A stretch of 64,000 nucleotides of DNA from NCBI RefSeq assembly GCF_006715565.1, contig NZ_VFNL01000001.1, positions 2,170,001 through 2,234,000 on the forward strand. The letters are read 5' to 3'. The translations under genes and the position numbers were made by a program. The stretch comes from Microbacterium sp. SLBN-154 (GTDB lineage: Bacteria; Actinomycetota; Actinomycetes; Actinomycetales; Microbacteriaceae). The first letter of the stretch is position 1; every line of letters starts with the position of its first letter. Positions 1-8,006 of the stretch are shown here, in pieces. The notes beneath the pieces are model-generated. The model worked only from the letters and a program-made list of their open reading frames with translations. It searched no databases and was not told the DNA's origin.

Positions 1-1
1 C

Positions 2-259
2 CGCATCGAGCCCCACGAGCCGGTGGATAAGGACCTCTACGAGCTCCCGCCCGAGGAGGCCAAGGGCATCCCCCAGGTCCCGAACTCGCTGCAGGACTCG
101 CTCGACGCCCTCGCGGCCGACCACCAGTTCCTCCTCGAGGGCGGCGTGTTCACGCCGGAGCTCATCGAGACCTGGATCGAGTACAAGATCGAGAACGAGA
201 TCCGGCCGATGGCGCAGCGCCCGCACCCGTTCGAGTTCGAGCTGTACTTCGGGGTCTGA
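2..259 (+). CDS. glnA: Glutamine synthetase type I (GlnA1), C-terminal fragment
   Basis: This is the last 85 codons of a class I glutamine synthetase, which makes glutamine from glutamate, ammonia and ATP as a cytoplasmic dodecamer. The 5' part lies outside the window. The fragment shows the tail signature [10 protein letters not shown]; the tyrosine in it (nt 38-40) is at the position that GlnE adenylylates in family members. It ends with the usual FELYFGV-type C terminus. A strong hairpin follows the stop, so the gene ends its transcript here. The GlnE that would modify this tyrosine is encoded about 5 kb away on the opposite strand. The identification is firm; only the N-terminal active-site half cannot be seen. 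Confidence 0.95.
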   Translation, partial: RIEPHEPVDKDLYELPPEEAKGIPQVPNSLQDSLDALAADHQFLLEGGVFTPELIETWIEYKIENEIRPMAQRPHPFEFELYFGV

Positions 260-276
260 CGCCAAGCACGAGCTCC

Positions 277-320
277 ACTCCTCCGGGATTCCGCGAGATC
301 ACGCGGACTCCCGGAGGAGT
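277..320. terminator. Two-tier hairpin terminator, bidirectional
   Basis: ACTCCTCCGGGA (277-288) pairs perfectly with 309-320, and an inner stem CCGCG/CGCGG sits inside it. A short T-rich run (TTCGTTT) follows on the plus side. It lies between the ends of glnA1 (plus) and the minus-strand gene that stops at 378, so it can serve both. Confidence 0.85.
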
Positions 321-377
321 TTCGTTTCCCCGCCGTTGCCCCGGCCATGGGCCGTCGACAGTCAGGGGTGGGCGCGT

Positions 378-1007
378 TTACCCGCCTGGGCAGTCGCAGT
401 CTCCACCGCTGGCGCACTGACAGGGCAGAACTGGATAGTCCTCCTCGGTGACTCTGAGGCGAACGTCGAGCTCATCGAGGGGAACGGCGCGCGTCGCATC
501 GTCGAATCCGGGCAGAGCGGGCGGCTCGGTCGGCCCCCCGTCGCCGCAGTCGGCCGGTTCGGTGAGGATGGTCGCCTCGTTCTGCGGGAAGACGAGGGTG
601 AAGCAGACGGCAGCGGTGCTCTGAGAATTCCACCACCCGGTCGTCCGCGTTGCGGTGAGTGCCAAGGTCACCCGGGCGGAAGAAGGCGTGGTCGTGGCGT
701 CGAGGAGCGTGTAAAGGCCGCTCTCCGCCTCCGCCGCCGAGCCCGACAGTGCCGCGCGTGCGTCCCCGATGAACTCGATCTGCGGAATCGTTGCCTCGAA
801 GTCCTCCGCCATCGCGTCGCGGTACGGCCACAGATCGGCCTGCGCCGCTTCCACTTGCTGAGCGAGAGCATCGTTCATCGGGTCTCGAAGCGTGATGACG
901 GGCAACGGTCCCGCCGTGGCGACGGGGACGACGACCATTGCGACGAGCCCCACGACGACCAGGGCGCACACGCCCCACGTCATGGCGGCGACCCTCCTCA
1001 TCGGCAT
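378..1007 (-). CDS. Membrane-anchored secreted protein, function unknown
   Basis: This 209-residue protein is not recognised. Residues about 8-32 form one hydrophobic segment after MRR, so it is either a lipid-free anchored protein or has an uncleaved signal. The rest is hydrophilic and would be extracellular. The C terminus is cysteine-rich (PCQCASGGDCDCPGG), and a further cysteine lies near residue 135, so disulfides or metal binding are possible. The likely start is the ATG at 1005-1007 (MPMRRVAAM), but the second and third Met are also possible. It is convergent with glnA1, with a shared terminator. Nothing in the context assigns a role. Confidence 0.6.
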   Translation of the reverse strand: MPMRRVAAMTWGVCALVVVGLVAMVVVPVATAGPLPVITLRDPMNDALAQQVEAAQADLWPYRDAMAEDFEATIPQIEFIGDARAALSGSAAEAESGLYTLLDATTTPSSARVTLALTATRTTGWWNSQSTAAVCFTLVFPQNEATILTEPADCGDGGPTEPPALPGFDDATRAVPLDELDVRLRVTEEDYPVLPCQCASGGDCDCPGG

Positions 1008-1120
1008 CTGAACGCACTCACCTCAGGTGACGAGAGGTCGTTTGCCCGCGTCAGTCCGTGCTCGTCCTCGAAGCGTCCGAGCGCAGCCCGCTCGCTCCGC
1101 TCCGTCGCCAACAGCACGAC

Positions 1121-1297
1121 TCAGTGTCCTCCGATGGCGGAGCTTCCGCCGTGGCGGCGTTGGTCCGTCGGCGGCATGTACGGAACCGAAGGCGGCTCCG
1201 ACCCGCCTGTGCGTGCCGAGCGGGTCTCGTAGGTCTCAGCGGGAGGCCGGATCCATCCGACGACCCGTTGCCACAGTGAACGATTCGTCGAAGCCAT
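1121..1297 (-). CDS. Possible small protein, unknown
   Basis: This is a 58-codon frame starting MASTNRSLWQRVVGW with a weak purine-rich stretch (AGGGA) just before the ATG. It is arginine- and proline-rich and has no recognised domain. It would be read in the same direction as the gene at 378-1007, 113 bp upstream of it. Overlapping frames of similar length exist on both strands here, so this is a tentative call based on the start context and amphipathic N terminus. Confidence 0.3.
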   Translation of the reverse strand: MASTNRSLWQRVVGWIRPPAETYETRSARTGGSEPPSVPYMPPTDQRRHGGSSAIGGH

Positions 1298-1406
1298 GTC
1301 CCTGATCTTCCCACTACCCGCCCGAAGCCGGCGTATCACCCGGCCCGCTCCAGGGCTCTCCCTCGTGTGCGCACGAGTGCACGCTTACGCAGGGAAAGGC
1401 GACATC

Positions 1407-1640
1407 ATGGCGATCAACGACGACGCGCAGAACACCGGCGAGAAGGCATCGGGTCCCTTCGTGATGCTGGTCAACGCCGACGGCACCCCCTTCACCGGCT
1501 ACGCCGAGGACGGCGGCGGGATCGGCGGGCACCTGCTCGGTCAGGTCTGTCACAATCACGTCCTCACCGAGGTCTACGCCGACTTCGACGGCGAGGGGCA
1601 CCTCGCCGGCATGCACACCCACGACGTCGGCAGCTGCTGA
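1407..1640 (+). CDS. Small His/Cys-containing protein, unknown
   Basis: A 77-residue acidic protein that I do not recognise. The start MAINDDAQNT is chosen because AGGGAAAGG lies 7-10 nt before the ATG; an upstream in-frame ATG at 1296 lacks such a site. The C-terminal half has CHNHVL and later GMHTHDVGSC, giving two cysteines and four histidines arranged like a small metal site. No signal peptide or membrane segment is present, so it is probably cytoplasmic. It ends 30 bp before the membrane protein at 1671, which appears to have its own promoter. The metal-binding idea is inference only. Confidence 0.65.
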   Translation: MAINDDAQNTGEKASGPFVMLVNADGTPFTGYAEDGGGIGGHLLGQVCHNHVLTEVYADFDGEGHLAGMHTHDVGSC

Positions 1641-1658
1641 GCCACCGCCCCGCACCGC

Positions 1659-1664
1659 TACGGT
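1659..1664 (+). promoter_or_regulatory. -10 hexamer for leaderless start at 1671
   Basis: TACGGT lies 6 nt before the GTG at 1671, and no ribosome-binding site is visible. The same spacing occurs before several other genes in the window. No good -35 is visible. Confidence 0.45.
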
Positions 1665-1670
1665 GTAACG

Positions 1671-3017
1671 GTGCGGGAGATCATCCGGATGGGGCTTCGG
1701 CTCCTCGTCGCCCATTGGCCCGCGCTCCTGGCGTGGTACCTCGCGGGTTCGCTCGGGCGATACCTGTCGATCCAGCTGGCGGGATTCGTGGGCGGGTACA
1801 CCGCGCTCGGCGGCATCCTGCTTCTTCCGCTGGCGATCCTCGCCAAGCTCGTCAGCGTCGTCGCGATGTTCCTCGTCCTGAGGGACGGGATGCTGCGGCT
1901 GAACGCGATCGCACCGAACCCGGTGGATCGTGGCGAGCGCCTGCGCTCGTTCCGCGACGCGCTGCTGTCTGCGGTGCTGCCGTTCATCGCGGTCTACGCC
2001 GTGCTCGGCTTCCTCATCGAGGATGTCGCCGCCTACCTGCGGGTGGCCCTCGCGGTGCAGACCGATCGCCAATGGGCTGCCATCGTCGAAGAGACCACCG
2101 TCGACACCTCCGGCGCGGTGGACAGTCTCAGTTGGGAGCCCTGGACGATCGTCGTCGTCGTGCTCGCCTTCGCCGGTCGCTGGGCATGGAAGCGTTGGCG
2201 CACCGCGCTCCCCCGGTGGACGGCGCTCCTCGCGACGTACCTCGAGGCGCTGTGGATCTTCCTCGCCGCGTACTTCCTCGGCGAGGCCCTCGGGCAGGTC
2301 ACCGCGTGGATCGACACCCGCCAGGCGATGGTCTGGCTCGCCGATCTCCGGCAGGCGGTCGGCGATCTGTTCGCGCCGCTGGGATGGACCTGGGACGCGG
2401 TGGAGTGGCTTCTCGGCCAGGCCGGCGCCGTCCTCTTCGTACCCCTGGCCTGGTTGACGATCGCCGGCGTCATCTACGGGCGCACCGTCTCGCCGCAGGG
2501 GGTGCAACTGCGTGGCGCTCTCGTCGACCGCGCCCGGTCGCGCTATGGGACCCTTCCCCAGCGGCTCCGCCGCCGCCTCGTCGATCTCGGATCAGAGGTC
2601 GGCGGTCGGTTCCGACCGATCTGGCAGGCGATCCTCCTCATGTGGCGGGGCGGGCCGATCCTCATCGGCGGGTACGTGCTGCTCTACACCCTCATCCTCT
2701 TCGTCGGGGAGGGGCTCCGCGTGCTCCTCACCCGACTGGTCGGTCCTCACGACCTCTTCGACTTCTGGGTGATCGCCGCCACACCACTCTTCCTCATCGT
2801 CCCGCTCATCGTCGAGCCGCTGCGCACCGTCCTCATCGCCGCGACGTACGACGCGACGGTGGGTGCGCTCATCGGGGCGCCGGTGGTGTCGTCAGGGGAT
2901 GACCTCGAGTCGGAGGAAGCCCGGCAGCTCGTCCGGGACGGCGAGCTCGACGCCGAACGGGCCGCGAGCGTCGTCGGGGACGAGGTAGGGCACCTCGAGG
3001 GTGAACGGGGCCTCTGA
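1671..3017 (+). CDS. Multi-pass membrane protein, unknown
   Basis: A 448-residue integral membrane protein with roughly eight hydrophobic segments, including about 18-35, 40-65, 95-115, 150-165, 185-210, 255-275, 320-345 and 365-390. I do not recognise the family. Amphipathic, arginine-rich stretches separate the segments, and a hydrophilic acidic tail of about 45 residues follows the last one. The start is GTG, supported by a -10-like TACGGT 6 nt upstream. Its last 126 bp run antisense over the 3' end of the convergent gene at 2892-3488, so the acidic tail is read from DNA that also encodes the other protein. The transmembrane part ends just before the overlap. Confidence 0.75.
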   Translation: MREIIRMGLRLLVAHWPALLAWYLAGSLGRYLSIQLAGFVGGYTALGGILLLPLAILAKLVSVVAMFLVLRDGMLRLNAIAPNPVDRGERLRSFRDALLSAVLPFIAVYAVLGFLIEDVAAYLRVALAVQTDRQWAAIVEETTVDTSGAVDSLSWEPWTIVVVVLAFAGRWAWKRWRTALPRWTALLATYLEALWIFLAAYFLGEALGQVTAWIDTRQAMVWLADLRQAVGDLFAPLGWTWDAVEWLLGQAGAVLFVPLAWLTIAGVIYGRTVSPQGVQLRGALVDRARSRYGTLPQRLRRRLVDLGSEVGGRFRPIWQAILLMWRGGPILIGGYVLLYTLILFVGEGLRVLLTRLVGPHDLFDFWVIAATPLFLIVPLIVEPLRTVLIAATYDATVGALIGAPVVSSGDDLESEEARQLVRDGELDAERAASVVGDEVGHLEGERGL

Positions 3018-3488
3018 ACCGGTCTCGCAGGAGCTCGGCTGCTCGTAGCGCCAGTCCACCTCGGTCATCGCCGCAGCCCACTCCCGGCTCGCGGCGCCGA
3101 GCTCGCGGAGGACCGGGGTAGTGCAACCGGGGGTCTCCTCGAGCGGGTCGACGGGGATCTCGACGACGAGCACGCGGGTTCCGGCCGGTGCATCGGCAGC
3201 GAACGTGCCGGTCTCGTCGACCGCCGTAGCCGGACCCCAGGACGCGCCCGCCCAGTCGACGCTCTCGCCCGCGGCGGCCGTGGTGGGGAACACGGGGTCG
3301 GCCTGACTCCAGCGCCACCACTCGACGCCCGTCGGGACGAGAACCGCCGCCGGCAGCAGAATCGCGGCCGCACCCAGCGCGAGGGCGTTGCGTCGCCACC
3401 ATCCCTGTCTCGATGGCACTGGTCCGGATGGGGTCGGTGTCGAGGGGGCCTCTGTCGATCGGGACTGTGGCGACCGATTCGGTGTCAT
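2892..3488 (-). CDS. Membrane-anchored secreted protein, third gene of trio
   Basis: A 198-residue protein with a proline/serine-rich cytoplasmic N terminus, one membrane segment at about 34-53 and an extracellular domain with WxxA and LVVEIPV-type beta strands. Three cysteines (in the TPGCTTP and PSSCETG regions) may pair outside the cell. The start ATG at 3488 overlaps the stop of the preceding gene as ATGA, so translation is coupled; a longer start 12 nt upstream is less likely. The architecture matches the two genes before it (short tail, one anchor, beta-rich ectodomain). Its 3' end overlaps the convergent membrane protein gene by 126 bp. Function is unknown. Confidence 0.75.
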   Translation of the reverse strand: MTPNRSPQSRSTEAPSTPTPSGPVPSRQGWWRRNALALGAAAILLPAAVLVPTGVEWWRWSQADPVFPTTAAAGESVDWAGASWGPATAVDETGTFAADAPAGTRVLVVEIPVDPLEETPGCTTPVLRELGAASREWAAAMTEVDWRYEQPSSCETGSEAPFTLEVPYLVPDDARGPFGVELAVPDELPGFLRLEVIP

Positions 3489-4030
3489 CGCTCCGCCCAC
3501 CCGGTCTCGAGAAGTTCGACCTCGCCTTCGGCTTCGAGCGTACCGAGGTCGAGATTGAGGGTCACGAGACTGTCGAGACGGGGATCGTCACCGATCCCCA
3601 GCTCGAGAGTCGCGGTGTCGCGCGCGAGCTCGCTCGGAAGCTCGAAAGCGAGGCTTCCCTCCCGCGGGATGCCCGGGGTGAGACCGGTGCGGAGAAGCGA
3701 CGCGGGTCGCTCGCTGGCGCGGTAGGTCACACCGTCGATCGTGAGCTCGGCGTGCGCCAGGATCGTGCCGGTCTCCTCCTGGGTCGCCTCGGCCCGGAGG
3801 TCGACGACCAGCCAAGTGCCTTCGGCCGACCAGCCGCCGGCGACGGCCCGTGAGGCCAGTCGCACGTCCGTGACGTTCATGACGAATCCGCGTGCGGAAG
3901 CCGTCTCGCCGATCTCCGCCGCGAGAGGGAACGGGGCTTCGGCGTCATCCTGAGAGGGAGTGATCTGGAGAACGCCCCAGGCCGCGACGACGAGCGCGAC
4001 CCCGATCGTCCACGCCATCCACCGCCTCAT
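3485..4030 (-). CDS. Membrane-anchored secreted protein, second gene of trio
   Basis: A 181-residue protein with a single N-terminal membrane segment (about 5-22) and a beta-rich ectodomain. The pattern (VMNVTDVRLA, then WLVVDLRAEA, then LTIDGVTYRAS, then SLAFELPSEL) resembles DUF4352-type extracellular immunoglobulin-like domains, but I cannot assign the family firmly. The ATG overlaps the stop of the upstream gene (ATGA at 4027-4030), and its own stop overlaps the next start, so the three genes form one coupled unit. There are no cysteines in the ectodomain. Function is unknown; a cell-surface complex of the three products is a reasonable inference. Confidence 0.75.
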   Translation of the reverse strand: MRRWMAWTIGVALVVAAWGVLQITPSQDDAEAPFPLAAEIGETASARGFVMNVTDVRLASRAVAGGWSAEGTWLVVDLRAEATQEETGTILAHAELTIDGVTYRASERPASLLRTGLTPGIPREGSLAFELPSELARDTATLELGIGDDPRLDSLVTLNLDLGTLEAEGEVELLETGWAER

Positions 4031-4701
4031 CCCTCGTCTCCCTCGGCGTCTGCTCCTGCGCCGACGTCGGTGACCTCGAGAGTCATCGTCGCGGCCGCGA
4101 CGGGCGACTCCCAGTACTCGCCGGCGACGACGAGTGCGCCCTCGCGAAGGCTCAGATCCCGCAGCACGATTTCGATCTCGTCGCCCTCCGCGAGAGCGTT
4201 ACGATCGACCGCCCACGTCACCACCAGCTCAGCCGGAACGCGCGGCTGCAGGTAGGGCGAGAAGGTGGTGTCGTCGAACCGGGCGATCGCTGCGGGAGGG
4301 GCGTCCGCGAGTTCCGTCACGCGCACCCCCGCACTCAGCCCGCCGGAGCTCTCGGACGCAAGAGCGCGGTCCCAGACGTTCTCGGCCGTCAGGACGACCG
4401 CGAGCACTCGCTGACCGGGTCCGACGGTGATCCCCGCCTCCGGCAGTTCGTCGATCAGGACCGCCCGTTCCACCGTGAGGGCGAACTGCTCGTTGACGTG
4501 GGTCTCACCCGGTTCGAGTTCGAGAATCGGGGGCACGGCGGCCTGCGCGAGCCCTCCGAATGCCGCGGTGCCGCCGAGGAAGACGGCCGTGAGGATGCCG
4601 GCGAACCAGCCGGTCGGGATGCGATCCCAGGTGCGGGCGATCCAGGCACTCCGAGGGGGCGGCGGCGCGTCGGGGGTGGGTGCCGCGGATGGGACCGTCA
4701 C
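4027..4701 (-). CDS. Membrane-anchored secreted protein, first gene of trio
   Basis: A 224-residue protein with a proline-rich cytoplasmic head, one membrane segment at about 32-55 and a beta-sandwich-like ectodomain (QFALTVERAVLIDEL, RVLAVVLTAENVWD, AELVVTWAVDR, EIEIVLRDLSL). This strand pattern is what DUF4352-like extracellular domains look like, though the match is by eye. It starts with GTG at 4701; TAGGGT lies 6 nt upstream and would give a leaderless mRNA, so this is probably the promoter-proximal gene of the trio. It lies 24 bp after the stop of the small protein at 4726. Function is unknown. Confidence 0.75.
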   Translation of the reverse strand: MTVPSAAPTPDAPPPPRSAWIARTWDRIPTGWFAGILTAVFLGGTAAFGGLAQAAVPPILELEPGETHVNEQFALTVERAVLIDELPEAGITVGPGQRVLAVVLTAENVWDRALASESSGGLSAGVRVTELADAPPAAIARFDDTTFSPYLQPRVPAELVVTWAVDRNALAEGDEIEIVLRDLSLREGALVVAGEYWESPVAAATMTLEVTDVGAGADAEGDEG

Positions 4702-4707
4702 GCCGAC

Positions 4708-4713
4708 ACCCTA
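4708..4713 (-). promoter_or_regulatory. -10 hexamer for the trio operon
   Basis: On the minus strand TAGGGT is followed by exactly 6 nt and the GTG at 4701. The spacing predicts transcription starting at the start codon. No clear -35 is visible. Confidence 0.5.
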
Positions 4714-4725
4714 TCCCGGAAGGCA

Positions 4726-4938
4726 TCATCCCGATGACAGCGTCTGATCGAGGGAGGCGCGCGCCTCGCGTTCGACCAGAACCGGAACGAAGTCGCGCAC
4801 CTTGGCGCCGTCGAAATGGTGTCGGGCGCGATCGAGAGCCTGCTCGATGTCGGCCGGGGATGCCTGCGGATAGCGCTCGCGCAGGCGGTCGGCGATCTCG
4901 GTGAACACGACATCCTCGTCGGGGATCTCACGAGTCAT
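4726..4938 (-). CDS. Small three-helix bundle dimerization-domain protein
   Basis: A 70-residue cytoplasmic protein beginning MTREIPDEDVVFTEI. Its sequence (IADRLRERYP, ADIEQALDRARHHFDG, VRDFVPVLVEREAR) fits the actinobacterial family called three-helix bundle dimerization domain proteins, which have no defined biochemical role. The ATG at 4938 has GAAGGA-like bases upstream (TTCTGACATGACT context, weak site). It lies 58 bp downstream of glnE and 24 bp before the membrane-anchored trio on the same strand. No regulatory feature is evident. Confidence 0.75.
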   Translation of the reverse strand: MTREIPDEDVVFTEIADRLRERYPQASPADIEQALDRARHHFDGAKVRDFVPVLVEREARASLDQTLSSG

Positions 4939-4996
4939 GTCAGAAGGATGCGCCTGAATCGGTTGGCGGCGCAAGGTGGACAGGCGCTCGTGCGCC

Positions 4997-7900
4997 TCAG
5001 CCGTAGAAGAGTCGCTCGAAGCTTCGTCGGGCCCGACGTGCCGTGCGCAGCCAGTCCTCCTCGACCTGTGTCGCCGATCGCGGTGGGTACTCCAGCAGTC
5101 GGCCGATGCCGTCCAGCTTCTTCCGGTCCGTCGGCAGCACGTCGCTCGTCTGTCCGGACAGAAGGGTGTTGGCCGAGCGTAGACGGCTGGCGAGCCGCCA
5201 CGCCTCGAACAGGCGCGCGGCATCCGCCTCGGGAACGATGCCGGCATCCTTCGCCGCCGTCAGCGCGATGGTGGTCGAGGTGGTGCGCAGCGCCGGCACG
5301 GTGTGGGCGTACTGCAGCTGCAGCAGCTGGACCAACCACTCGACGTCGCTGAGGCCGCCGGGTCCGAGCTTGAGATGCCGTGCCGGATCGGCCCCCTGCG
5401 GCAGGCGCTCGTTCTCGACCCGGGCCTTGATCCGCTTGATCTCGCGGAGCCCGGCCGGGTCGGGCGACGCGGGGTAGCGCACCTCGTTGGCGAGCCCGGT
5501 GAACGCGGTGATGAGTTTGACGCTGCCTGCCACGCCTCGGGCGCGCAGGAGCGCCTGGGCCTCCCACGACAGCGACCAGCGGCGGTAGTACTCCTCGAAC
5601 GCGTCCAGCGATCTCGCAAGCGGCCCGTTGCGCCCCTCGGGGCGCAGCCCCGCATCGAGGTCGAGCGGTGCACGATGATCCTCGGAGTACTGCCGCAGCG
5701 CTCCCACGAGCTGCAGAGCCTTGCGTGCCGCCCGCTCGGGATCCAACCCGTTCGGGCGGTAGACGTACATGACATCGGCGTCCGAGCCGAACCCGAGCTC
5801 GGCTCCGCCGAACCGTCCCATGGCGATCACCGAGAAATCCAGTGGCGCATCCTCGGGGTCGAGAACGTCGCGTCGGACGGCCCGCAGCGTCGCCTGGATG
5901 GTGACTTCGGTGATCGTGGTCAGGGCATCAGCAAGTTCTTCGATCGTGAGGGTGCCGACGATCGCCGCCATGGCCGTGCGCAGAAGCTCGCGGCGTCGAA
6001 GCGCCCGCACGGCTCGCATCGCGTCGTCGACGGTCTCGTGGCGGGTCTGGATGGCCCGCGCCTCCTCCTGAAGCGCGAGGCCGCTGCGGGGTCGGAGCAG
6101 ATCAGGGTCATCCAGCCACGCAGCCGACTCGGGGATCCACTCCATCAGCTCTCCGACGTACCGCGAGCCCGACAGTACGCGGGTGAGGCTCTCGGCCGCT
6201 CCTGACGAGTCGCGGAGCATGCGGAGGAACCACGGAGTGTCGCCCAGCCGCTCGCTGATGCGGCGGAAGGCAAGCAGCCCGTAGTCGGGATCGACGCCGT
6301 CGGCGAACCAGCGGATCATGACCGGCATGAGGTGCCGTTGGATCGTCGCCTTCCGGCTGAGTCCGCTCGTGAGCGCACCGATGTGGCGCAGCGCCCCGGC
6401 AGGATCGGTGAAGCCGATCGCCGCCAGTCGGTCGTGAGCCTGCGCCGGTGAGAGCGACCGTTCGGCCTCGGGAAGGCTTGCGACCGCGGAGAGCAGGGGA
6501 CGATAGAACAGGCGGACGTGGATGTCGCGGACCTCGCGCTTGGTCGCCTCCCATGTCTGCCACACCCGCTCCCCCGTCTCGGCGAGCCCCGTGGCGCGTG
6601 CCAGCACGCGAAGCTCGTCAGCATCCCGCGGCATGAGATGCGTGCGGCGGAGGTTCCTCAGCTGCATCCGATGTTCCAACAGACGGAGCCTGCGGTAGTC
6701 GCGAGAGAACGCGGATGCTTCGGCGCGTCCGATGTAGCCCTCCGATGCGAGAGCTTCGAGGGCCGGCAGCGTTCCGCGCTGCCGGATCCGGTCGTCGCTC
6801 AGGCCATGGACCAGCTGGAGCAGCTGGACGGTGAACTCCACGTCCCGGATGCCACCGGGTCCCAGCTTGATCTGGACCGCGACCTCGTCGGCGGGGATGT
6901 GCTCGGTGACCCGCTCACGCATGCGCTGGACGCTGTCGACGAAGTTCTCGCGCGCCGCGCTCGTCCACACCTTCGGCGCGAGGGCGGCGACGTACTCCTC
7001 CCCGAGCGCGACGTCTCCCGCCAGCGGTCGGGCTTTCAACAGCGCCTGGAACTCCCAGCTCTTCGCCCAGCGCTCGTAGTACGACAGGTGCGAGCCGAGT
7101 GTGCGCACCAGCGCCCCCTGTTTGCCCTCCGGGCGGAGGTTCGCGTCCACCTCCCACAGCGGGGGCTCGATCTCGGCGCCCGAGATGCCGCGCATGGTCT
7201 GGACGGCGAGCCGTGTGGCGATGTCGACGACGCGACTCTCGCCGATCTCCTCGATGGTGTCGTCGTCGGCGCCGGCGACGAAGATGACGTCGACGTCGCT
7301 GACATAGTTGAGCTCCCGCGCCCCGGCCTTCCCCATGCCGATCACGGCGAGGTTCGTCCGCGCCACCTGCTCGACCGGGAACAGACCCGCCCCGGCGGCC
7401 CCGCGCGAGACGCGGGTCCGCGCGACGGCGAGCGAGGCTTCCAGCGCGGCACCGGCGGCATCCGCGAGGCGCGCCGCGACGTCGGGGATCGCGTCGAGCG
7501 GCTCGGGATGGAGCAGATCGAACGCCGCGATCTGGGCGAGGAGGCGCCGGTAGCGTACGCGCAGTCTCACCCAGGAGTCCTCTGCGCCGTCTGCGGCGAA
7601 GCCGTCCTCGACACCGATGGCCTCGAGCATCTCCTCACGCAGGGATTCGGCGCTCGGGAGAGCGAGCCCGGCCCCGACGAGGTGGACCAGTTCGTCGGGG
7701 CGTCGCAGGAAGAACTCCGCGAACCCCGTCGAGGCCCCCAGCAGTGCCCACAGGGCGCGCCATCCCTGTGGGTCGGCATGGATCCGGCGCACTGGCTGTG
7801 CGTCGCGTCGGGCGATCCGTGTGAGAGCCAGGAGCGCGCCGTCGGGATCTGCGGCGGCGGCGGCAGCACGGAGCAGGTCGGAGCGGGGCACGTCGATGGC

Positions 7901-7999
7901 CCCGGCCAGCTCCTCCAGCAGCTCTGCGCTCTCCGAGAGCGCGCTGAACCCCAGCCGAGCGAGCTCGGTAAGAGAGGACGTGCGCTCGCCCGTGCTCAT
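4997..7999 (-). CDS. glnE: Bifunctional glutamine synthetase adenylyltransferase / adenylyl-removing enzyme
   Basis: GlnE adds AMP to, or removes it from, a tyrosine of glutamine synthetase in response to nitrogen status. The 1000-residue length is normal for the family. Two nucleotidyltransferase halves are visible: the N-terminal half has GARELNYVSDVDVIFV with the SDVDV metal site, followed by LKLGPGGIRDVEF; the C-terminal half has GGAELGFGSDADVMYV followed by LKLGPGGLSDVEW. Each pair is a catalytic domain with its helical regulatory partner. It starts MSTGERTSS 7 bp after the stop of glnA2 on the same strand, so the two are co-transcribed. Its substrate tyrosine is visible in the glnA1 fragment at the left edge of the window. 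Confidence 0.97.
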   Translation of the reverse strand: MSTGERTSSLTELARLGFSALSESAELLEELAGAIDVPRSDLLRAAAAAADPDGALLALTRIARRDAQPVRRIHADPQGWRALWALLGASTGFAEFFLRRPDELVHLVGAGLALPSAESLREEMLEAIGVEDGFAADGAEDSWVRLRVRYRRLLAQIAAFDLLHPEPLDAIPDVAARLADAAGAALEASLAVARTRVSRGAAGAGLFPVEQVARTNLAVIGMGKAGARELNYVSDVDVIFVAGADDDTIEEIGESRVVDIATRLAVQTMRGISGAEIEPPLWEVDANLRPEGKQGALVRTLGSHLSYYERWAKSWEFQALLKARPLAGDVALGEEYVAALAPKVWTSAARENFVDSVQRMRERVTEHIPADEVAVQIKLGPGGIRDVEFTVQLLQLVHGLSDDRIRQRGTLPALEALASEGYIGRAEASAFSRDYRRLRLLEHRMQLRNLRRTHLMPRDADELRVLARATGLAETGERVWQTWEATKREVRDIHVRLFYRPLLSAVASLPEAERSLSPAQAHDRLAAIGFTDPAGALRHIGALTSGLSRKATIQRHLMPVMIRWFADGVDPDYGLLAFRRISERLGDTPWFLRMLRDSSGAAESLTRVLSGSRYVGELMEWIPESAAWLDDPDLLRPRSGLALQEEARAIQTRHETVDDAMRAVRALRRRELLRTAMAAIVGTLTIEELADALTTITEVTIQATLRAVRRDVLDPEDAPLDFSVIAMGRFGGAELGFGSDADVMYVYRPNGLDPERAARKALQLVGALRQYSEDHRAPLDLDAGLRPEGRNGPLARSLDAFEEYYRRWSLSWEAQALLRARGVAGSVKLITAFTGLANEVRYPASPDPAGLREIKRIKARVENERLPQGADPARHLKLGPGGLSDVEWLVQLLQLQYAHTVPALRTTSTTIALTAAKDAGIVPEADAARLFEAWRLASRLRSANTLLSGQTSDVLPTDRKKLDGIGRLLEYPPRSATQVEEDWLRTARRARRSFERLFYG

Positions 8000-8006
8000 C
8001 GGCTCG

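Noticed and set aside
4939..5247. Longer version of the small protein at 4726-4938, starting further upstream
   Set aside because: The extension would overlap the glnE 3' end, has an Arg/Pro/Ser-rich shadow composition, and the ATG at 4938 matches the family start.
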